Positions 57,627-63,677 of a stretch of 64,000 nt of DNA are shown here, one piece after another; position 1 is the first letter of the stretch; each line of letters begins with the position of its first letter. The position numbers and the translations under genes were made by a program. This DNA is from Fimbriimonadaceae bacterium (GTDB lineage Bacteria > Armatimonadota > Fimbriimonadia > Fimbriimonadales > Fimbriimonadaceae). Below the pieces are notes generated by a model. That model searched no databases. It was not told the DNA's origin and saw only the letters and a list, made by a program, of their open reading frames with translations. Where the stretch lies: assembly GCA_022843485.1 (NCBI GenBank), contig JALHNM010000002.1:282238-346237 (forward strand). Direction: 5' to 3'.

Positions 57627-58472
57627 TCAGCGGCCGTGGGCCTCGCGCCAGGCCTCTCGCCACTTCGTGTGGACGTAACGGGCGACGCTGAATTCGTTCG
57701 GAGACTCTTCGGCTGGGGTCTGCTCCTCGGTGAACGCCATCAGGTAGCCCGCCTCCCGGGCCAGGCGCTCGCAGCGGGCGTCCCACTTCCCGTTCGGATA
57801 GGCGAGCAGCGTCACCGGCCGCCGGAGCTCGCGCTCGAGCACCGACTTCGACCCCACGAACTCGGCCCGGATCTGCTCGTCGGGGAGCTTCGAGAGGTCC
57901 TTGGGGTGGGACATCGTCTGCGACTCGGCCGTCACGAGGCCCCGAGACTCGAGCTCCCGGACCTGGTCCCACGTCATCTTTGGGCGCCCCCGGCGCGACC
58001 CGACGTGGTCCGTGTGCACGAAGACCGTGACCGGGATGCCCCGGTCGCGGAGGATCGGCCAGGCGAGACGGTAGAACCCGTCATAGTTGTCCGCGAAGCA
58101 GATCGCGACGGTCCGCTCCGGCAGTTCGACCTGGCCGGTGAGCCCCTCGCGCACCGTCCGCAGGTCGAGGAACGTCGCCCCTTGGTCGCGGAGCCAATCG
58201 AGCTGTTGGGTGAGCTCTTCGGGCGTGCAGTCGAACCATACCGACCGGCCGTCCCGCCGTTCGACCATGTCGTGGTACGTCAGGATGATCGTCCGGCTCT
58301 TGAGGCCCCGCACGAGCGGCCGGGCGACCTCGACTTCGGGCTTCGGAGCGGCCGGGGGCTCCTTCCGGGCCTCGACTACGGGCTTCGGGGCACACGCCGA
58401 AATCGCCACCAAGACGAGACCGGCCACCACCGCCGCCAGACCCCCGCCACCCTGCCTTCGTCCTACCATCAC
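57627..58472 (-). CDS. Lipoprotein with degenerate polysaccharide deacetylase domain
   Basis: 281 residues. Signal peptide and lipobox VAISAC place Cys27 as lipid anchor. The rest is a NodB-like fold clearly related to the deacetylase at 8488 (ILTYHDMVERRDGRSVWFD, TVFVHTDHVGSRRGRPKMTWDQ, AYPNGKWDARCERLAREAGY). Catalytic motifs are altered: the TFDDN motif reads CFADN, losing the first (catalytic base) Asp, and SHTxxHP reads SQTMSHP, losing the first metal His. Deacetylase activity is therefore unlikely; a binding or structural role is inferred. It is transcribed towards tig and ends 63 bp from it. Confidence 0.82.
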   Translation of the reverse strand: MMVGRRQGGGGLAAVVAGLVLVAISACAPKPVVEARKEPPAAPKPEVEVARPLVRGLKSRTIILTYHDMVERRDGRSVWFDCTPEELTQQLDWLRDQGATFLDLRTVREGLTGQVELPERTVAICFADNYDGFYRLAWPILRDRGIPVTVFVHTDHVGSRRGRPKMTWDQVRELESRGLVTAESQTMSHPKDLSKLPDEQIRAEFVGSKSVLERELRRPVTLLAYPNGKWDARCERLAREAGYLMAFTEEQTPAEESPNEFSVARYVHTKWREAWREAHGR

Positions 58473-58491
58473 GCCTTCATACCGCCTTCAA

Positions 58492-58564
58492 ACCGCCTAG
58501 AAAAGGCCCAGAAACAGGGTTTCTAGGCGGTATGTGGGCCTTTTCTGGGCCGTTTCTAGGCGGT
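58492..58564. repeat. Inverted-word array (ACCGCCTAGAAA)
   Basis: ACCGCCTAGAAA (58492-58503) is followed by two exact inverse copies, TTTCTAGGCGGT at 58520-58531 and 58553-58564. Between them AAAAGGCCCA and TGGGCCTTTT, and GGCCCAGAAA and TTTCTGGGCC, also pair, so several alternative hairpins exist. The block extends left with CGCCTTCATACCGCCTTCAAACC. It occupies the gap upstream of the lipoprotein gene and downstream of mutM, and has no T-run. Confidence 0.7.
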
Positions 58565-58610
58565 TGGGTACTGCGAGACGACGGGTCCCGGGCTGCGATC
58601 GGACTGGTCG

Positions 58611-59456
58611 TCACGACTGCCAGCCCGGCACCCAGGCGGTCGTCCGGCCGCCCACGGTGTCGCGGCGGATCGCCCGCCCGTCGATCTCCTGCGACCCCCG
58701 GGCACCGCCCCAGCGGTGCGGGAAGAGCCAGCCCTCCGGGAACCGGGCCGAGTCCGCCTCGACCCCCACTGCGACCTCGAGCACAGTGGCCAGCGCCCGG
58801 ACGAGGGCCTCCACCTCGGCCTCGGACAGGCTCCCCGCGGGGCGGGCGGGGGCGAGGCGGGCATGGTAGAGGGCCTCGTCCGCGACCCAGTTCCCGACCC
58901 CCGCGAACAGGCGCTGGTCGAGGAGGAGGGCCTTGATCGGCGCTGTCCGCCGCCCGAGCAGCCGGGCGAGGTCAGCGGGTTGCCAGGGCTCGAGCCAGGC
59001 GTCCGGGCCGAGTGCCGACACCCGGGGTTCCTCCGCCGCCGGACGCCCGAGCCAGACCCGGGCCAGCCTTCGACCGTCGGTCATCGCGACCCGCCGCCCG
59101 TCTTCGGCCTCGAGAAGCAGCTTCAGGAACCGCGGTCGGCCCCCTTCGTCGTCGAGCGGGGCCGATCCGTGGGAGACGAGCCTCTTCTCGACGCTGGCCC
59201 CGACCTCACGGGCCCACCCGCTCATCCCGAGGTGGCCGTACACCCAGGGCGGCTCGTCGAACTCGAGCCAGAACGCCTTCCCCTTCCGCCCGGCGCCCTG
59301 CACCGCCCGGCCCTCTAGCGCGGCGACTATGGCCTCGGGCGGGAGCCCCTCGAAGACGATCGCGTCCGCCACCGCCTCGACCGCCCGCAGCCTCTTCCCC
59401 ACCAGACACCGCTCGAGCACCCGACGCACGGCTTCGACTTCGGGCAGCTCCGGCAT
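58611..59456 (-). CDS. mutM: Fpg/Nei-family DNA glycosylase, zinc-less finger
   Basis: 281 residues. The catalytic N terminus is MPELPEVEAVRRVL (Pro1 nucleophile, Glu2), with the lysine loop GAGRKGKAFWLEF, H2TH region DQRLFAGVGNWVADEALYHARLAPARPAG, and a C-terminal finger-like hairpin GGRTTAWVPGWQS carrying the conserved Arg. The four Cys of the usual zinc finger are absent, as in known zinc-less Fpg relatives. It removes oxidised bases such as 8-oxoguanine or oxidised pyrimidines; which is preferred is unclear. The ATG must be at 59456 because Pro must be residue 2; TATTCT lies 8 nt upstream. Confidence 0.88.
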   Translation of the reverse strand: MPELPEVEAVRRVLERCLVGKRLRAVEAVADAIVFEGLPPEAIVAALEGRAVQGAGRKGKAFWLEFDEPPWVYGHLGMSGWAREVGASVEKRLVSHGSAPLDDEGGRPRFLKLLLEAEDGRRVAMTDGRRLARVWLGRPAAEEPRVSALGPDAWLEPWQPADLARLLGRRTAPIKALLLDQRLFAGVGNWVADEALYHARLAPARPAGSLSEAEVEALVRALATVLEVAVGVEADSARFPEGWLFPHRWGGARGSQEIDGRAIRRDTVGGRTTAWVPGWQS

Positions 59457-59464
59457 GGCCCCCC

Positions 59465-59470
59465 AGAATA
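59465..59470 (-). promoter_or_regulatory. -10-like element before mutM
   Basis: TATTCT on the minus strand ends 8 nt before the ATG, which is fixed by the catalytic N terminus. Confidence 0.5.
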
Positions 59471-59569
59471 CCAACCCCACCCGGAGGGCGACGCTCCCGC
59501 GACGCCCCCGATTCCTGACCCACGTCCCCTTCCCACCCCGAGTCCCTGACGAAACGCCGCTCGCGCCCG

Positions 59570-59575
59570 TAGAAT
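59570..59575 (+). promoter_or_regulatory. -10-like element before the acyl-CoA dehydrogenase gene
   Basis: TAGAAT ends 7 nt before the ATG. No Shine-Dalgarno is present. Confidence 0.5.
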
Positions 59576-59582
59576 AGAGTCA

Positions 59583-60797
59583 ATGGACTTCGCCCCCACC
59601 CCCGAGCACGAGCTGATCCGAGAGAGCGCCCACAAGTTCGGGCAGTCGGTCATCCTGCCTGGGCTCGCCGAACGGGACCGCGCCCACGAGAGCGACCCCT
59701 CGATCCTCAAGAAGATGGGTGAGGCCGGGTTCCTCGGCGTCTGCGTGCCCCAGGAGTACGGCGGCATGGGCGCGGACTACATCGCCCTCGGCATCGTCTG
59801 CGAGGAGCTGGAGCGGGCCGACTCCACCGCCCGGGTCGTCATGAGCGTCCACGTCGGGCTGCACTCGATGACCCTCATGCAATGGGGCACCGAGGATCAG
59901 AGGCGGCGCTGGCTGCCGAAGCTCGCCACCGGGGAGCGGATCGCCGGCTTCGGGCTCACCGAGCCGGGCGCGGGCAGCGACGCCAGCAACCTCAAGACCA
60001 CCGCCCGCCGCGACGGCGACGCCTACGTCCTGAACGGCCAGAAGACCTGGATCAGCCTCGCCGACTACGCCGACCAGTTCCTCGTCGTCGCCCGGCTCGC
60101 CGGGGGGGCCGAGAACGGCAAGCCCAGCTTCGCCGCCTTCATCGTCGACCGCACGCTCCCGGGCTTCACGAGCCGACCGATCAAGGGCAAGCTCGGCGTG
60201 CGGGCGGGCAACACGGGCGAGATTTTCTTCGAGGACTGCCGCGTCCCGGCGGACTGCATGATCGGCGAGGAGGGTGACGGCTTCCGAGTCGCCATGAGCG
60301 CCATCGACCACGGCCGGTACACGGTCGCGGCGGGGGCGGTCGGCCTCATCCAAGCCTGCCTCGACGCCAGCGTCACGTACGCCCACGACCGGACGGCGGG
60401 GGGCGAGCCGATCGGCAAAAAACAGCTCGTCCAGCAGATGATCGCCTCGATGGTGCAGGGCCGGGAGGTCGGGCGGCTGCTCTATCAGAAGGTGGGCTGG
60501 ATGAAGAACGCCGGTCTCCGCCACACCCGCGAGTGCAGCATGGCGAAGTGGACGAACTGCGCCGCTGCCTTCGACGCCGCCAACAAGGCGGTCGAGATCC
60601 ACGGGGCGTACGGCTACAGCGACGAGTTCCCGGTGGAGCGCTACTTCCGCAACAGCCGCGGGGCCATGATCTACGAGGGCACGCACGAGATCCACACGCT
60701 TATGCAGGCCGAGTACGAGTTGGGCTACCGCACCGATAAGCCGCTGCGGCACAACCTCCCGTCCTGGCGCTCGGGCGAGTTGGCCGGGTCGGCCTGA
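59583..60797 (+). CDS. Acyl-CoA dehydrogenase
   Basis: 404-residue flavoenzyme. N-terminal helical domain (ADSTARVVMSVHVGLHS), FAD/substrate loop FGLTEPGAGSDASNLKTTA with LNGQKTWISLADYADQFLV, and the C-terminal helical domain with KAVEIHGAYGYSDEFPVERYFRNSR and the catalytic Glu in MIYEGTHEIHTLM. It oxidises an acyl-CoA to the trans-2-enoyl-CoA and passes electrons to ETF. Short- or branched-chain specificity cannot be assigned. No ETF or enoyl-CoA hydratase gene is adjacent. Convergent with the 60802 gene with a 4-bp gap. Confidence 0.92.
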   Translation: MDFAPTPEHELIRESAHKFGQSVILPGLAERDRAHESDPSILKKMGEAGFLGVCVPQEYGGMGADYIALGIVCEELERADSTARVVMSVHVGLHSMTLMQWGTEDQRRRWLPKLATGERIAGFGLTEPGAGSDASNLKTTARRDGDAYVLNGQKTWISLADYADQFLVVARLAGGAENGKPSFAAFIVDRTLPGFTSRPIKGKLGVRAGNTGEIFFEDCRVPADCMIGEEGDGFRVAMSAIDHGRYTVAAGAVGLIQACLDASVTYAHDRTAGGEPIGKKQLVQQMIASMVQGREVGRLLYQKVGWMKNAGLRHTRECSMAKWTNCAAAFDAANKAVEIHGAYGYSDEFPVERYFRNSRGAMIYEGTHEIHTLMQAEYELGYRTDKPLRHNLPSWRSGELAGSA

Positions 60798-60801
60798 GGG
60801 C

Positions 60802-61092
60802 TCAGACCCCGGCCAGTGCCACCTTCGCCGCGGCTCGCGTGACCTCGCAGAGTTCGGACACGAACTCGGCGAGGTCGCCGTCCTCGTCGAGCGCCACCCG
60901 GAGGAGCGGGTCGATCGGGCCCCCCACCGCCGCCGCCCAGACCCGAAGGTCGTCGTAGCCGAACTCGGCCTTGGTCCACCCGGCCGCAAGGGATGGGGGC
61001 GGCTCCGCTGGGTTTCGGTCGGCTGGGCGTCTCTTCCGACCCTGTGGCCGCGGTGTCCGTCCTTGCGCCCGCCGAGCCTCTGCGTGTCCCAT
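60802..61092 (-). CDS. Hypothetical small protein
   Basis: 96 residues, no family recognised. The first 40 residues are basic and disordered looking (ARRAQGRTPRPQGRKRRPADR); the C-terminal 55 are an acidic, probably helical domain (GYDDLRVWAAAVGG, FVSELCEVTRAAAKVALAGV). ATG at 61092 is preferred because GAGAGGAGAC, a good Shine-Dalgarno, lies directly upstream. It is divergent from the KARI-like gene. Confidence 0.5.
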   Translation of the reverse strand: MGHAEARRAQGRTPRPQGRKRRPADRNPAEPPPSLAAGWTKAEFGYDDLRVWAAAVGGPIDPLLRVALDEDGDLAEFVSELCEVTRAAAKVALAGV

Positions 61093-61102
61093 GTCTCCTC
61101 TC

Positions 61103-61116
61103 GTGACCTCGGTCAC
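61103..61116. promoter_or_regulatory. Palindromic operator-like site
   Basis: GTGACCTCGGTCAC, two 6-bp arms around a TC centre, lies in the divergent region between the 60802 gene and the KARI-like gene, next to the former's ribosome binding site. A regulator binding site is possible but unproven. Confidence 0.3.
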
Positions 61117-61210
61117 ACCCTCCATGAGGCGGACGCCACGCGAACCTCACACCCTGTCCTTGAAACTCGTGGACTTACGGGGTCCGCTGACGAGGGGACA
61201 AGATGGGGGG

Positions 61211-62158
61211 GTGCCAGACCCATCGCTCATCCTCGGCCGCCGGGTCGTCGTCGTCGGCTACGGCAACCAGGGCCGGGCCCATGCCCTGAACCTGCGCGAC
61301 CGCGGCGTGGCCGTCACGGTCGGCGCCCGCGAAGGCCGGGGCGCGGAGCGGGCCCGAGAGGACGGGTTCGACCCCAAGCCGATCCGCCAGGCCGTTGACG
61401 GCGCCCAGGTCGTCGCGCTGCTGCTGCCGGACGAGTCGCTGGGCAAGGTGTTCGCGGCAGAGGTCGCCCCTTCCCTCGCCCCTGGGGCCTCGCTTGTCTT
61501 CGCCCACGGCTTCTCGGTCGTCTACGGGCTCCTGGAGCCGCCGGAGGGCGTGGGCTGCGTGCTCGTGTCCCCGGTCGGGCCGGGGACGGCGCTCCGGGAG
61601 GAGTTCGTGGCGGGGCGGGGGATCCCGGCGATGCTTGCGGCCCAGCCGGAGGGGCTCCTACCGCTGGCCGGCTCCTATGCGTGGGGCCTCGGCTGCGACC
61701 GGGCCCGGCTGGTCGAAACCACCTTCCGGGAGGAGACCGAGTGCGACCTCTTCGGCGAACAGGCCGTCCTCTGCGGGGGGATGCCGGCGTTGGCCGAGGC
61801 TGCCTTCGAGACCCTGGTCGAGGCCGGCTTCAGCCCTGAGGTGGCGTACCTGGAGTGCGTCCACCAGGTGCGGCTCTTGGCCGAACTTGTGGCGAGCGTG
61901 GGGGTGGCCGGGATGCGCAAGCGGATCAGCGACACGGCCGAGTGGGGGTCCTACCAGGTCGGGCCGGAGGTGGTCGGTGAGGCCTCGCGGGAGGCGATGC
62001 GAAGGGCGCTGGAGCGGATCCGGTCTGGGGAGTTCGCCCGGGGATGGGTGGCGGAGGCCGAGGCCGGAAAGCCGAGGCTGCTCGCGTTCCGGGAAGCCGA
62101 CCGCTCCTCTCGCATCGAGGCCACACGGCGGAGACTCTTTCCAACGACCCCCGAGTAG
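61211..62158 (+). CDS. Diverged ketol-acid reductoisomerase-like protein
   Basis: 315 residues with the KARI layout: Rossmann loop VVVVGYGNQGRAHALNL, NADP-loop region VTVGAREGRG, catalytic-His strand FAHGFSVVYG, VSPVGPGTALREEFVAG, and the metal-binding TECDLFGEQAVLCGG. Compared with active KARIs two residues differ: the Lys of the PKxPG loop is Val, and the second Glu of the ECLHE motif is Gln (LECVHQV); the Ser of ISDTAE is kept. It may be a paralogue with altered or lost activity instead of the branched-chain biosynthetic IlvC. No ilvB/ilvH or leu genes are nearby. GTG start after a G-run; no good upstream alternative. Confidence 0.75.
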   Translation: MPDPSLILGRRVVVVGYGNQGRAHALNLRDRGVAVTVGAREGRGAERAREDGFDPKPIRQAVDGAQVVALLLPDESLGKVFAAEVAPSLAPGASLVFAHGFSVVYGLLEPPEGVGCVLVSPVGPGTALREEFVAGRGIPAMLAAQPEGLLPLAGSYAWGLGCDRARLVETTFREETECDLFGEQAVLCGGMPALAEAAFETLVEAGFSPEVAYLECVHQVRLLAELVASVGVAGMRKRISDTAEWGSYQVGPEVVGEASREAMRRALERIRSGEFARGWVAEAEAGKPRLLAFREADRSSRIEATRRRLFPTTPE

Positions 62159-62222
62159 CCCCCCCCTTCCGGAGGGCGGCCCTCCCGGGACGCTCGGTTA
62201 CGCCCTGGGGATCGGCGTCGCA

Positions 62223-62278
62223 GAGCGCCGGGCTCCGCTATCGGAAGTGGGAAGCCCGCCGCGGAGCGCCGGGCTCCG
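62223..62278. repeat. Two copies of a GAGCGCCGGGCTCCG hairpin
   Basis: GAGCGCCGGGCTCCG occurs at 62223-62237 and 62264-62278; each has GAGC/GCTC (extended by GGAGC/GCTCC in the second) arms, and AGCCCG with CGGGCT can form a larger alternative stem. It lies between the convergent KARI-like and rpsT genes, probably acting as bidirectional terminator. Confidence 0.6.
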
Positions 62279-62282
62279 GAGG

Positions 62283-62561
62283 TTAGACGGCCTTGGCGGC
62301 GAGGGCCTTGTGGGCGGCCTTCATCGCACGGCTCTTGCGTCGGGCGGCTTGGTTCGGGTGCAAGATGCCCTTCTGAGCGGCCTTGTCGAAGAACTTCTGT
62401 ACGGCGGACGCCGCGGCCGTCACGGCCGTCTCCTGACCCGACTCACCGGCCTTCCGCGCCTTCTTGACGTACGTCTTGAGAGCGGTCTTCGCGCTCAGGT
62501 TGCGAGCCCGGCGCTTCGTGATGCGGCGGATGTCTTTCTTCGACGACTTAAGGTTCGCCAT
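62283..62561 (-). CDS. rpsT: 30S ribosomal protein S20
   Basis: 92-residue, very basic helical protein. MANLKSSKKDIRRITKRR is the usual S20 start, followed by KTALKTYVKKARKAGE and GILHPNQAARRKSRAMKAAHK, the conserved rRNA-binding helix near the C terminus. It binds 16S rRNA early in 30S assembly. The ATG at 62561 is preceded by GAGGAA, a Shine-Dalgarno, unlike most genes here. A TACTCA -10-like hexamer lies about 25 nt upstream. Confidence 0.95.
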   Translation of the reverse strand: MANLKSSKKDIRRITKRRARNLSAKTALKTYVKKARKAGESGQETAVTAAASAVQKFFDKAAQKGILHPNQAARRKSRAMKAAHKALAAKAV

Positions 62562-62682
62562 TCGTTCCTCGTTGCGGGGAGTGAGTATGGCACATCCCGC
62601 CCCACCTCCGGGACCAGTACATAGGGACCAGCGTGGGGGACCCCCCGCCGAAGGGCGAGGGAGTCCCCGAGGAGTCCTCTCC

Positions 62683-63546
62683 TTATCGCCGGCGCCGTCG
62701 GGCCGCGAGGGCACCGAGGGTCGCCAGCGTCAGGAGCGTCGCGGGCTCGGGCACCACAGCGATGCCCCGGACGAGCTCCGAGGTCCCGCCGATCGGCGCG
62801 ACCGCCGTCGCCTTGCCGGTGGTGAGATCGATGCGGTTCAGCCACGTCCGGAAGTCGCCCTGGCGGGTGAGGGCGGCGAACGCCGTGTCGACCCCGATGA
62901 TGTCGAACCCGACCAGGTTGGCCGCGTCCATGCCGAGTGAGCCGACCGTGTTGAGCACGCCGTTGTTCGGCGGGATCTGGGTCACGAGCGTGTCGGCGTC
63001 CGTGTCGATATTGTAGAGCACCGTCGAGCCGCCGCCCACGAAGTTGTTCGTGTAGGCTGAACCCGACACCCGCGGCGTGCGACCGAAGTTCGGGTCACCG
63101 GCAGCGTAGACGAGCGGGATGTCCACCGCGGCGACGGCGCCAGTGATCGGGTTGAGCCGCAGGTTCTGGCCCGTGTCGCTCACCACCCGGATCCGGTCGA
63201 CGGTGGGGTTAAAGTCGAAGCCGAACTCGACGCCGTTCAGGAGCGTCGAGAACTGCCCACCGACGGCCGTGGCCGCCGCCGTGTTGACGTCGATCTTGTA
63301 GAGCCGGCTCGAGCTGCCCATGGCGTAGAGCTCGCCCGTCGCCGGGCGGAAGTCGATGCCCAGCACGAGCTCGTTGGCTTGAAGGCCCGTGAACTGGGTC
63401 TTCATCGTGAGGTTGGTGGGGTCGCCCGCGTCGAACTTGATGAGGAAGTTCTCGTTGGTGACGCCGTAGACGGTCTGGGCCTGAACGGCCGCGACGAGGC
63501 AGAGGGCCACGAGGCCGAGGGTCGATCGGAATCGGGTGCGAATCAT
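62683..63546 (-). CDS. DUF4394-like secreted protein with PEP-CTERM signal
   Basis: 287 residues. Signal peptide (LGLVALCLVAAVQAQ), then a propeller-like domain with DUF4394 phrases: VLGIDFRPATGELYAMGSS, LYKIDVNTAAATAVG, GFDFNPTVDRIRVVSDTGQN, NLRLNPITGAVAAVD. The C terminus is VVPEPATLLTLATLG followed by a hydrophobic helix and RRRRR, a PEP-CTERM sorting signal. The product should be exported and sorted by an exosortase. Three 11-bp spaced GTTCA repeats lie 70-95 bp upstream, consistent with an OmpR/PhoB-type regulator site. Confidence 0.85.
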   Translation of the reverse strand: MIRTRFRSTLGLVALCLVAAVQAQTVYGVTNENFLIKFDAGDPTNLTMKTQFTGLQANELVLGIDFRPATGELYAMGSSSRLYKIDVNTAAATAVGGQFSTLLNGVEFGFDFNPTVDRIRVVSDTGQNLRLNPITGAVAAVDIPLVYAAGDPNFGRTPRVSGSAYTNNFVGGGSTVLYNIDTDADTLVTQIPPNNGVLNTVGSLGMDAANLVGFDIIGVDTAFAALTRQGDFRTWLNRIDLTTGKATAVAPIGGTSELVRGIAVVPEPATLLTLATLGALAARRRRR

Positions 63547-63608
63547 AGGGTTGAGTCCTCGACGAGGGCAGCCCGGTCGGGCCCCCGCGTCTCGACCATG
63601 ATCGGCCC

Positions 63609-63641
63609 TGAACCTGAACATAACCTGAACGCGGATTGAAC
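63609..63641 (-). promoter_or_regulatory. Direct-repeat operator, PhoB/OmpR-like
   Basis: On the minus strand GTTCA begins at 63641, 63630 and 63619, exactly 11 nt apart, with GTTCAGG kept in two of them, plus a further GTTCA 6 nt on. Eleven-nucleotide direct repeats are the mark of PhoB/PhoP-type response regulators, and CATGGT, a -10-like hexamer, follows 8 nt downstream towards the PEP-CTERM gene. The deoC promoter region starts on the other side. Confidence 0.45.
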
Positions 63642-63665
63642 GGTGGTTAGAATCGCGGGGCGTGT

Positions 63666-63671
63666 CACAAT
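63666..63671 (+). promoter_or_regulatory. -10-like element before deoC
   Basis: CACAAT ends 6 nt before the GTG start; TAGAAT at 63648-63653 is an alternative -10. Confidence 0.4.
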
Positions 63672-63677
63672 CCGGCC

